From NCBI GenBank assembly GCA_011033025.1, contig WFMF01000025.1:124001-188000 (forward strand): DNA of 64,000 nt, in the 5' to 3' direction. The first letter of the stretch is position 1. The number at the start of each line of letters is the position of its first letter. The notes under the pieces are model-generated. The model was not told the DNA's origin, ran no database searches, and was given only the letters and a program-made list of their open reading frames with translations. Made by a program: the position numbers and the translations under genes. The stretch comes from Beroe forskalii (lineage: Eukaryota; Ctenophora; Nuda; Beroida; Beroidae). Below, one piece after another: positions 11,445-23,200 of the stretch.

Positions 11445-11985
11445 AAAAATTTGGTTCAGGTAAATTATATGGCCATACTATGGGTAAATTGGCACTAATT
11501 ATGATTTGAAATGCATGTATCGGTTGTTCATAGACTTAAGTTGTACCAAAAAAAAGTTGTCCAAGATATTCCATGAGAACCCCTTTTCTAACCCCTTTTG
11601 TGACCCCGCACATGGCCCAAATTTTTGAATAAAGAGATCTCAGCTTCCTTTTGAGATAGAAAGCTCACCAACCACACTAAAATGCTCGAAATGGTCTCAT
11701 TAGGTCGGTCGGATCATGGTCTCAAGTCGCTAGCTTGCCTGTTTTTCGAGATATTCGCCAAATACCCTCTTTTTTCACCATGCAAAGGGGCAAAAATATG
11801 GTTCAGGTAAATATGGCCATACTGTGTGTAAATTGGCACTTATTGCTTTTTATGATTCCAAATGCATTTATCAGTTGTTCATAGACACACGTTGTACCAA
11901 AAGAGTTGTTCAAGAAATTCCATGAGGAACCCCCTTTTTTGACACTGCATACTGCATAGAGAGGGAATACCTAGAGATATCTCCC
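11445..11985. repeat. Left TIR of the long-TIR element, inner part
   Basis: This is the continuation of the 343-bp unit array in the same orientation as 5640-6293 (GAGATAGAAAGCTCACCAAC at about 11653). It begins with the second copy of the AAAAATTT target duplication. It ends at GACACTGCATA...GAGATATCTCCC, whose mirror image opens the right TIR at about 13205. Confidence 0.8.
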
Positions 11986-11999
11986 TAATTAGTTAGAAT

Positions 12000-13125
12000 T
12001 ATTGACACAATCTACAAATGACCAAATTTCATTACAATCAACACATTTGTCTTGGATGCTAATTTGGATGAAATTGCGGGAGACTTCTTTTTTGTCAGTT
12101 TCAGAGAGGTAAAATGGTAGAGATATACACATGAATACATTGGCCCATAAAGTGGAGAGGTACACAACATTTATTCGCGACATATTGGCACTAAGCTGAA
12201 CCGCAAAGCATACCCACAGGTATCAGGCTGCATGATATTCTGGGCAAAAATTTGGTTCAAGATGTGATGGACAGCATTGATATTATCAATAAGGCCATAT
12301 TTGATAGCGACTCTTCTAAATTTTTAACCTGGGCAAGAGGATTCATATTTCAAGTGACATATCTACCAGAAGCCAATATTTTGGCAATGAAAATTCGGTT
12401 TTAAATTCCTCTTGCTTATTGGGAAGATGTTATTCCAACATTACCTATATAAAGATATAAGATGGTTCATTGGTTCATCACGTTGGATTCATTCCTTCTT
12501 ATAGTTTGCCATGCTCGAAATTTACCCAACATACTGGTTAGGAAAAATGGAACATTCACGAAGTTAAATGTCAATCGGACAGCTGCATAGATGGTCATTT
12601 AGCCTCAACTGCCCTTTCTTGTCTGAATAATGAATCAAACGTTTCCTGCCCAATAATATTGTCACATTGCAAGGAAGTGTCGACTTTTATTATGGATGAT
12701 GGTATTTCACTAACTACCAACCACGATGTTTTCACAGTTAACTTTACTGGTCATCAGACAAAGTTCACAAACAATGGAACTGTTCTTATACATTGGATGA
12801 ATTTTACGGGAAATTCTCTACCAAGTACCACGAGGTATTTCACTCACCAAAGCCAAATGTTACTCCAAAGTCACAAATGATCCCAAACTCCGGTGTCGAA
12901 GGTATGAGATACTCTTGGTAAGTTGTTAGAAAATATACCATGAAAACCACTCACTGGAGATTGGTGACAGACATCATGAGGAAAACTGTCAATGAGGTGC
13001 GACTGATAAAGAAAGAGGCGAAGTCGAAGAAAACACACCTTTCTGTGTGGGCTTCAGTGGCATTCTTTATTGTTACTTGCATAATTATACTTGTTACCTG
13101 TTTGAGAAGAAAATTATGAAACACT
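12000..13125 (+). pseudogene. Viral envelope-like glycoprotein fossil
   Basis: This is the central segment of the long-TIR element. Parts that can be recognised are an ectodomain-like stretch at about 12660-12880 with several N-linked glycosylation sequons (NFT, NGT, NFT), and a 3' end at about 12955-13118. The 3' end encodes a basic juxtamembrane stretch, one hydrophobic membrane span and a short basic tail (CLRRKL) before a stop. This layout, ectodomain then single C-terminal anchor then short tail, is that of a viral type I membrane glycoprotein. The gene is broken, with several interruptions along its length, and is a fossil. Its family (retroelement Env or another fusogen) cannot be assigned from the sequence alone. 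Confidence 0.5.
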
Positions 13126-13204
13126 GTGATACTCGTTTGTTTGACCTCCTCTATCTACTGATTTACCTCTGAAACATTTTAGTAATGTGATTGTTCAGCT
13201 TATT

Positions 13205-14529
13205 ATTTCAAAGGGGAGGTGAGATATCTGTTCCCTCTAGGCTTATGCAGTGTCAAGAAAGGGTAACAAAGGGGTTCCTTATGGAATATTTTGAACAACT
13301 TTCTGGGGTACAACTTCAATCTATGAACAACCAGAAACATGCATTTCAAATCATAATAAGTGCCAATTTCCCCACAGTATGGCCATATTTACCTAAACCA
13401 TATTTTTGCCCCTTTCTGCAAGAATAAAAAGGGGTTTTTTGGCCAATATCTCGAAAAAGTTGCAAGAATACGACTTGGAACCATGATCCGCCTGACCTAA
13501 TGTGACCATTGCGAACATTTTAGTGTGATTGATGAGCTTTCTAGCTCAAAAGGAAGCTGAGATAACTTTATTCAAAATTTGGGCTTACATGGGGTCACAA
13601 AAGGGGTTAGAAAAGGGGTTCTCATGGAATATCTTGGACAACTTTTTTGGTACAACTTCAGTCTATGAACAACCGATAAATGCATTTAAAATCATAATTA
13701 GTGCCAATTTACCCATAGTATGGCCATATTTACCTGGACCATATTTTTGCCCCTTTGCGCATGAAGAAAAAGGGGTTTTTGGCCAATATCTCGAAAACGG
13801 TGCAAGATAGCCACTTGGAACCATGATCCGCCCGACCTAATGTGACCATTGCGAACATTTTAGTGTGGTTGTTGAGCTTTCTATCTCAAAAGGAAGCTGA
13901 GATAACTTTATTCAAAATTTGGGCTTACGCTACGCCGGGTCACAAAAAGGGGTTAGAAAAGGGGGTTCCCCATGGAATATCTTGGACAACTTTTTTTGGT
14001 ACAACTTCAGACTATGAACAACCGATACATGCATTTAAAATCATAATTAGTGCTAATTTACCCAAAGTATGGCCATATTTACCTGGACCATATTTTTGCC
14101 CCTTTGCGTATGGTGAAAAAGGGGTTTTTGGCGATTATCTCGAAAACCGAACGAGATAGCGACTTGGAACCATGATCCGCCCGACCTAATGTGACCATTG
14201 CGAACATTTTAGTGAGGTTATAGAGCCTTCTATCTCAAAAGGAAGCTGAGATATTGGCAATCGAAGTTTTACCCTACGTGCGGGTAAAAAAGGGGTAAAA
14301 AATCAAGGTTCCCCAAGGAATTTTTTGGACAACTTTTTTTTGGTGGTTCTTGACCCTATGGACTACCAAAATCCGCTCTAACATCTATGGGAGGATTTAC
14401 TTCACTGGGGGTTATGGATCCACCCCTTACTTAAGCAAAAGCTTGCTAAAAGCTTTAAACACGTATATCCCTGTGTGGCTCGCGCGGCGCGCTTCCCCAG
14501 GCGTACACACACCTATGCGGGCTTAGGAA
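13205..14529. repeat. Right TIR of the long-TIR element
   Basis: This is the inverted copy of the left TIR. The 343-bp units (CTATCTCAAAAGGAAGCTGA at about 13890 and 14230, a variant at about 13540) precede the CCTCCCATAGATGTTAG block and the GC-rich end module with GGGATATACGTGTTT and TAAGCCCGCATAGG, read on the minus strand. Unlike the left arm it is uninterrupted. Confidence 0.85.
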
Positions 14530-16433
14530 AGCAAAAGCCCGAAGAATAAGATGCAGATGGTACTGCCACAGCTATGAACTACATTACCACAGAAATATGT
14601 GATACCCGTCCCTTCGGTTATTTAAAACCCATTACCATGACCATTGGAATTGGATCGCGAGCGCCAACCACGGCCACGATCGAGATCGTTTTGCACATTT
14701 GAACATCACTTTTGTTCCGTGATGTCAAAGAGATACTGATAGACGAGCAATGTCCATTGAGGCCGAGGCATATTAGCTTGCAGTTATTTTTGTATACGTA
14801 GCTTGTATGGGCGTACGGTATCCAGTCCCTTCATCCTGATAAACATTATAAGGAAACATTAATTTCAAATGGTTAATTCATTGTTTATAACGATGCTGTA
14901 CTGTAATTAGGAATATTGATGTATGTTAATGAGCTGGTTTTAACATAAAATGTCTCATTATATCAATACAATGTGACAGCAACTTGAATGGTGGTATTTG
15001 GTAATTGAATGGTGGTAATGAGGTCTAAACAGACCAATTAGCACAATGCGCGCCGCGCACTAACTCAATGTGACGAGGCTATATTGCGGTCAGTCATTTT
15101 GTTTTCGGCACTGGATCCTCGATTTATAAGCCACTTGCAGCAGTGAAGAAGTATGTTGTCTCAGATCGGTAGGACCTGTGGACTTCTCTCCGAGGTTGCC
15201 ACGTTGAGTTGAGGTGCGTTTCGTTTTGATCGTCGATCAAGTAATGCACCACTGTAGGCTAGAATTTGGACTCTTGGAATTAAAATTTCTCATCGTAATG
15301 ATTTGTGCTTTGGCAAGTCAGTCCACATTCCCTGTTAAGGTATTATTTTGGCTTCCTTCACTTGTTTCATTTAGAAATTTAAGTAATCTTCATTCTTTCT
15401 TTACTTATAATTTATTCTTTTTAACTGTTATCTTGTTGTCAAAAAATGTGGTGCATATCTAGATATCTATTAAGCGCTGTAAAATATAGGTTCTAAGAGA
15501 TATAGGTGCTTTCATGGAAATGGGTAAATTTTGCTCGATGTAAACCCTGCTTCAAGGTCACCTTAACTCACTCACATGAAGAGTTTGATTTTTGTTATAA
15601 TCACTGCTGCATTTGGACAATTATCAATTAGATAGAAGCATTTGGAAAATTAGATCTTAATTGGTGTTCTTGCACGAGTGTAATAAGTACTATTTTATTC
15701 GTCGATCAAATAAAATTAGTACAGTGATTACATCTTTATTAGCGTAATATATGTCTAATATGTCCGATTCTTCCTTGAAGAGGAGGAATCACGCCCTATT
15801 CCTTTGGAAATTATAAAAATAATATTACCTCCAATATCGAATTAGTCTTTCTATTTCTGAAGTAACTTAGTTTACATATTATGTGCGACCTTGATAACAT
15901 GATATTTTATGATAATAAAGGCTAGCATTTGTAGTACATTTGTTTGCGACTTAATTGATATGTATGTGTATAAAAGGTACTTTTGTTATGAGATAACCGT
16001 CCAGCTTAGTATTATGATTCATCGTACTGTAGGTAACGTATGTTTTTTTAGTTTTATACAAGAATAATAGGTTATTCATTATTGCAGGCTCTAGTTTTGG
16101 GAGAATTTGTTTGGGAGAATTTGGGAGACAAAGTTTTTAATTTTTGCAAATCAGCATCAGGCATTCCTTTTTTCGTTTTGAAGATATCTCGCATTATTTA
16201 GATTTTGTTCAAATATTTACTGATGATGTTGGAAACTATCAACTACAGGTCACTCCCTGTAAGTTGATATAGTACCCGATTTAGAAACATTATTTATTTA
16301 TCCATATGTGACAGTTAATTCTAATAGTATTAGAAGGTGTTTGATCAAATTACAGGGATTAATGTAGTGACATAATATTTAAAGATCATCCCTGTTTCTT
16401 GGACTGTTTCGTAATTAATGAACCTCTTTGTAG
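14530..16433. promoter_or_regulatory. CPEB upstream region, possible 5' UTR
   Basis: I see no gene here. The region between the transposon nest and the first CPEB coding exon should hold the promoter and 5' UTR. A weak candidate is a TTTATAAG box at about 15122, followed by GC-richer sequence ending in GAG|GTGCGT at about 15210. That could be a 5' UTR exon joined to the acceptor TTTGTAG at 16427-16433. This is inference from splice-site shape only. Confidence 0.25.
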
Positions 16434-16479
16434 CAAGTACGTGAATATACTCTTGATGCCTCAAATACTAGGAGCCACA

Positions 16480-17205
16480 ATGTTGGACCAGCAAGCCTTC
16501 CAAAGACCGGGCGGTCTCCCCGACCCCCTGAAGTGTAGCACTGATACGATGATCCGAGAGAACAACACGAGTGACGAGAGCTCCTCCACAACCGACCAAA
16601 TCAAAACGGAGATGTACGATTCCCAGCAGTTCTGGAACAACAACACCCTCGATGACGTGGCCCAGGTCTTCCAGTCCCTGGCCATCTCCACTAACGCTGA
16701 TGTAGCCAGCAACCAGAGCTCCTCCTCAGCCTACAGTTCCTCCTACTCCTCCCCCACTTCTACAAGCTACGGACCGGGACTAGGTAATCCGATGCAGAAC
16801 AACACCGGGCTGCAGAACAACTCCATGCAGAACAACTCAATGCAGAACAACGCCCTGTCCCAGCTGAACAACCTTCCCAACCAGTCGCGACTGAACGAGT
16901 GGGTCTCCAACCCTGCCATCAACGCTTCCTCTTGGGCTACACAGAACCTCTCATCGCCGGCGATTAACCAGCCCATCTCCAGACCTATCTTCAACAACGG
17001 TCCCTCAGGACCCACCCCCATGGCTGCCTTCGGGAACCCCAACGGGTGGGGCACTAACAACCTGGCCGCCACGCAGCTGGCGATGAACAGCAACATCCAG
17101 AACTACCTGATGAGAAGCGCCTTCAAGAACATGTCCTCCTCAGGCGGGGGCCGCAGAGGCAACTCTTCCTTCGGAGCCAGAGACTCCTCCGTTATACCCT
17201 CCAAG
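16480..17205 (+). CDS. CPEB: CPEB exon, Ser/Asn/Gln-rich N-terminus
   Basis: The chosen start is ATG at 16480, with A at -3 (GCCACAATG). An in-frame ATG at 16456 has a poor context. The acceptor AG at 16432-16433 allows a 5' UTR exon. The 242 residues are low in complexity: a serine run near SSSSAYSSSYSSPTS, then a Q/N segment with the repeated MQNNS motif, then a Gly/Arg patch GGGRRGNSSFG. The donor is AAG|GTAAGT, phase 0. Codons are strongly GC-rich compared with the flanking introns, which supports coding. The Q/N segment is the family's usual site for prion-like or condensate behaviour, but it is short here. Confidence 0.9.
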
Positions 17206-20200
17206 GTAAGTGAAATACACTTCAAGCTGCTTAACTTCCCTACATTTCTCATGTTTATTCTACTAAAGTTCCATCTCTCTTTTTTTCAATGATCTGGGGT
17301 CGGAAGTAGGCGCCTGCTACAAGCTTAAAACGCTAGTGCAGAGTTACATATTAGTGTATGATGTGTACAGGTTCCCACGTTTGTCCTAACTGAGGAAGAC
17401 ATTGCTACCGTTAACACTATGAGCTGCAAAAAAGATCCAAACATGCAGCTCTATTATCAGTCCATGAGAAAAAATCTATTTGTCGGTGGTGGAAATCCAG
17501 TTTTAAAGGTTTGATATCTGTCGAGCACAGTGCAAGTTATGAAATCCTTTAGAATGTTAAATGTAGCACCTTCAAAATCATTCTCGTTTTTATTTCTGCA
17601 TTTTGTTTTGATTTTGAAATAAAATCGGGGTCGATATGAATGACACACACAATATGATGATATGCATGCTGGAGTAATTAAACTTGTGCAACAATTGCTT
17701 GTCTAAATGTAAATATACTGTTTAATGTTCCACTCTTGTTCTGGATAGTACTGCATGTTAAGCTGCTGTCTGCTGTCACATTTGTTGCAATTCTTTAACA
17801 ACCACTGCGCTCACATAACCGGGCTGGCGAGATGGCGAAATGCCGGGTCATCATTGGTCCATATTCCTCCAATTTAAAAGGCAGTAATATAATAATGCTG
17901 TGCGGAGTTGTTTGACGGTCACACTACTAGACCCCCCTCAGCACTAATTAAAATGATATTGCCCAACATGGCTTTATTGGTACCCTGCAGCGTCGGTACC
18001 TCGCACAACTGTCGGGGGCACCTATTTATAATGTAGGGACCTAAAGAGGGAGGGCCTCAAAATGCTTCCCAATCAACGAAATTGCAAGTTGAAACTAATC
18101 ACTTTGTCTTGCCTCTCTGAATACTACCACGGCGTTAATGAAATGCTGCGAATGTGTATTAAATATAGAATCTGGAAGTGACGTTCTGTCCAATACTTTC
18201 TTCTACTCAAATCAAGAAGTTACATATGTTCCAATATAATACTCTCGGTGACACTGAACTCTTCCAATTTCATCGTATTAAACTAATGAATGAGTCTATA
18301 TAAAGAGATGATTTGACTTTCGTTTCTGCCCCTGTCTCCAAAGATTACCACTGAATTAAATCTATCACAGAAGATTTGAATATCTGGTTCTTCATTACAC
18401 TGATCTACCACTGTCTTGATCGAATCTTAATTCAAAAGTTCTGAATAGAATTGCGACAAGATTCATGCTGCTCCCATGAAATTTGCATGAATTTATAATA
18501 TCAATTCCCTGCATTCTTATTTCTATGATTTTCTGGAGATTCTCAACTTCATGATCATCTATGATATGTTTCTGAATTCCATTTTTACTATCTATTAATA
18601 TTGCAATTCTACATTGATCAAGATGATATTTTTCAGCAGAATTCGGTGCCCCGTCCCCTCCCATTCAACAGCACATCGAACAGATCCAATGTTTCCAACC
18701 AGGACAACCTCAACTTTTTGCCAGCCTCTTCTGCTGCTGGTAAGGTGCCATGCCAGGACATGGTTTTAAGTTTATTTGTACGTATTTTTTAAGTTTTACC
18801 TCAAAGTTTGGCAGTGAACACTCCCATAATCTTTTCAGGACTTTTTTAAACATTCTTTAACATGTTAAAGAACTCCGCCCGCGTTACAACCTCCCCTTAC
18901 TCTCTTCTTACACCCTCCCCTAATTCCCCAGTTAGCCCCCTGATACCACCCCCTAGAATCCTCCTCTTACACCCAATGCTACCACCCCCTAATCCCCCAG
19001 GAAGCCCTCCTCTTACCCCCTCTAACCATCACCCCTCCCTCTCAGAGACGATGTTGTACGAGCTGCTGAACCAGGACAGTGAGCAGGTTTTCCACCCCTC
19101 CATCCAGGACTCCCCCATCAGGAAGTTCCACTACGATCCTCCCGGAGAGAAGTACTCCAGGAAGGTCTTCGTGGGTGGACTCCCTCCGGACATCGACGAA
19201 AGAGAGTACTTTGTGTAGTTTGTGAGTTGCTTGTATGGGGTGTGGTCTCGAATTATACCGTCGCCTGGACCCAACTCATTGTCTAATGCTTTGCTTTCTG
19301 CTACACAGCTTTGCTAGAACTTAATAATATGGCGAATGGTGTGTGGAATGGATTGACTTGTTCTACTTATCAATTAGAGTTTTTGACTTTTGGTAAGAAA
19401 CAATCTTGTATGCCATTACATTATTTGACAAGGTAGCTGCAGTTAAGCTATATATTCTATCGCTTGTTGTAGAAAATGTTTTCAAATATTCTGCACAAAG
19501 GGTTCTCTGTCTGATATGGATGACATGCCATGAAGCTACTGCTGACGCTGAGAACATTGCCTGCACTGAGTGTTGGCTTGCTGGATCCTGCTAGACATAT
19601 ATACATACCCTAGTCTCCTTACGTGTGCTCTTTGTTCACACTATCATAAAAACAGATTGTTTCACACAATTGCAATGTCACCATGTGACGTGAAGGCCGG
19701 CTTACAATGGGTATTACCAGGGTCATGTGACACACACGTGGCAGGTACACCACTATTATTAGTTTTACACACTCGCATTACAATACATGTACACGTATAA
19801 TAATACGTGGACACTGAGTTCTATATCAGTCTCCGCTTGCATCACACTGTGAACATAACGGCACACGTACACGCGTACACACCTCTCAGATCAATGTCTG
19901 GGCCACGCCCTCTTGTAACGATAACAGTGACGATAGAATTCATTCATCTCCACTCAAACACTTGACAAAATGTGCTTAGATACAGACCAACAGAGATACT
20001 GACAGAGATACTGAAAATCAGAAATAAAGGCTCAAAATACGTGGAAAATATTGTATTATCTTCTGATATCCAGCTTTGCTAGCGAACTTTTTCTCTCATA
20101 TAATAGAGATTGATAATAGCTCTGTTCTGAAGAAAATGTAGACCTTTTTCAATGAGAGTAAAGACATCAACCATCCTGGTGTACATAAAAAGATAAAAAC

Positions 20201-23200
20201 TTGACTACATAGTCATCACAATGAGAGAAAACACAATATTCATATTCACGAATATTCAAACTCGTACAAACCTACGGACACACAACCACACACTTGGTAT
20301 CACACGAACCTACCTCCTGACACACTGCACCTGTTCAGAGCCCACAACAACACATATATCTCCTTATATGGCATAATTGCCCAGCTGTTTGCTGTCATTG
20401 TTAGCACTGCCCTCCTTCCTGATACACAGCTCAGGGGCTCGGTGATTCCCCCAGCGGCAGTTTAAAGACCCCCTTCTCTCACCCCTTTGGGGGGAGGTTC
20501 ACTTTGACGCTTTACAAATGAGAAGTGAAGGGTGCAAAACAATTCATAATGGTTTAATTGGTCGTTTAAATAATGTTTACCTAGCGTGTGTGGGGTCATT
20601 TAGTGGCGGGCTTATACCACTGTGAACTGGGGAGCTGGGGTACAATGGTACTATGACAAACTGAAAGCCGTGAGGGGGATGTTATGGCACCAGGGGTAAA
20701 AGGAACTGACACCATGCCCTCTTTGAAGTATGCTGGCGTCACCTCCAAAAAATAGTGAATCTGCAATGAGAGTGGGTTGGAATTTATACAAAGAGATATT
20801 CTAGTAGACAATAGAAATTCCTTCAGTCATTGCTACAGTCATTCCTACTGACATTCCAACAAACATTCCTACAAGCATTCCTACCGACATTTCTCACGAC
20901 CCAATAGATTTGCCCACCTGCTGTTAAATTTCACATTCGCTTGGAAACAATGGTAGACATGTCAGTAATATAACATCGCAGTGTTCAAGTGAATGGTTTA
21001 GCGCTGTAGTGTAGGTATTGGTATAATAATACATCCTTGTTTCAACTCCGAATTGAAGCTAGGGTTCATTATGTTTGCAATGATACCCATCCTGCTCTAA
21101 CAGAGACAATACTATGACAGAGAAAAGACATAAGGGAATTCTTAAAATCTGGTCCTCATGCTCGACCTCTTGGTTATCTAGACAATTTGGTAGTTCGATA
21201 AAACCCTTCTTATCAAAAGGAGTTATATGCTCCGGATAAATTCCAATAATTCCATCTGAATTTCAGGCGTTTTCTTGATTGCAGACTTGAAATAGTATGT
21301 TGACTTGTGTAAGCCACGTCCTATGATATGCATGTGTAACCCTCACTGTGCGTGAAATCACATTTTAAACGATAATTCATTATTCTCTCCGGCAACGAAA
21401 TTATAGGCACTTTTGTTAGTCTTTTTCCCAGGATCTTGTAAATTTGAGGTGCATGTGCCGTAAGCATGTATTTAAAATAAAGAGCATGTGTACCAACTCT
21501 CTTCCCTCTTGGCATGATCTGTGTGTGATTGTGTGTAACTTTGTGTGTGTGCGAGAGATCTAGTATTTCCTGCCATTACCAACAATGAAACACAGTTGGC
21601 AAGCTATAAACGCATGTGCCTAGCTACACGCTCTAGTTACAAATGCATGTGCCTGCTACCCACTCTAGCTGCAAGTGCATGTGCCTAGCTACAAGTGCAT
21701 GTGCCTAGCTACAAGTGCATGTGCCCAGCTACACGCACATTCTACGCCTAATATACATATCCCGGTGTGTTGCGATGCAGTGAGAGAGTAGTATATTTGA
21801 GTTATTCGAGCTGGACTTGGCTAAAGTATAATTACACGATTTAAGAAGGGTGATTACGCCGCTGCAGCGCGTTCTCATAATAATAACAACACGCTCTGTC
21901 TACTAGTACAACTATATTTCTACTTCTACAGCCATCACTATTCCGACTGATATTCCTCGGCTAATACTCCGGCTGCTTTCCCACCTCCAGGGAATTATTA
22001 TACTGTGGTAATGTTCCTGTCAGGAAATGTGGTGTAGAAATTGTACTGTGAAATGTGTGTAGTACAATATCGTGTACTCTTTGAAGTGATGTGGGTGTGT
22101 AAAAGCACTTTTGGCATTTTTCCAGAATATTAATGATAATATATGCAGCAATATCTTGATTTTAATTAAAGCCCTGTATATTTTGAGTGTGCACTATTCT
22201 AATTGGGGAGTGTATGAGATGTAGGTGTAGGTGTACTGTGAGCTCACTAAATTTGTACATTTCAGAGAGATACACGGTAGCTTCTGTCACTTTGGCAGCT
22301 TGGATGTGGATTGGCCGCACAAGTCTCAGAGCCGAGCACCCTTCCCACCAAAAGGTTTGTTATATTCCTTATTTAATTTCTTATCAAAACGTAATTTTAT
22401 TACAAGTTTAACTTAATTTATTACTTAATTATAAGTACTACCTTCTCTCGTCATGTCAAGAGAATTTCATAGAGACTTTTAGTCAGTGGAAGATGAAATT
22501 TCAGTGTGTTGTTTTTAAAGCAGATTGAGGTACTCGTGTCCACTGTTCAGAGAGGTAGTTTACATTCTTAATTCGTGATGTAACCTATCGACTGGTTTCT
22601 GGTTACTGGTCACTGGTCACTTACTGACTGAACCAGTTACAGTGCTTCACTTTACCAGTGCATTGAACGCGCGTCCTTCAGTCTCCATTGGTGTCTTCTT
22701 CAGTCTCCATATTGGTGTGTGAAGTGTATAGTTCCACTCCGTGTACAGTTAAAACATACGGCCTTCTTCCCTCAATCTTTAGTCGGGTTCATACGCTCGT
22801 GTGTAGCGTGAAACATAGAAATATCCCAAATTGCATGTAGGAAAACTGAAATCGATCTGTTCAAGTACCTCCAATTGTACCTCCGATAAACTTTTTTCTA
22901 CTTTTCTCCGGCGTATAATCGTTAAAAAGCCTTTTCCAATGTTCCAACCTCCCATACTATTGTCTTTCCTTTAATAATTTCAGAACTTACATAAAACCTG
23001 GTACACCTCTCCTTTTTCCAAAACCTGTATTAAGAAAAATAAATGCTCTTGATATACCTCCCCCATCCTGTGTGTTTATACCATGGGTAAGTGTGTGCGT
23101 GTGCGTGTGTGTAAGTTTGCAGACTGTATTGTGTGGGAAGTGTAACTTCCAAACCACCCAGATCATTAATACGATGTCTCACATAGAAAGTGCGTTGTTG

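Larger units (their letters stand above)
5495..14529. mobile_element. Long-TIR element with envelope-like fossil, interrupted
   Basis: Inverted repeats run from 5495 inward on the left and from 14529 inward on the right (TTCCTAAGCCCGCAT, then ACACAGGGATATACGTGTTT). The left arm is broken by a 5,151-bp insertion with an 8-bp duplication. With the insertion removed, the left arm is about 1.33 kb and the right arm about 1.32 kb, enclosing a central segment of about 1.2 kb. That segment holds a broken viral-type glycoprotein gene. The original unit would be about 3.9 kb. Long TIRs with a fusogen-like gene recall Maverick/Polinton-type elements, but no polymerase, integrase or capsid part is seen, so the family assignment is weak. 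It is a non-autonomous fossil. No outer target duplication was found. Confidence 0.7.

Noticed and set aside
14571-14850. Protein-like fragments (RDVKEILIDEQCPLRPRH) upstream of CPEB
   Set aside because: They are short, interrupted and unrecognised, and may be old repeat debris.
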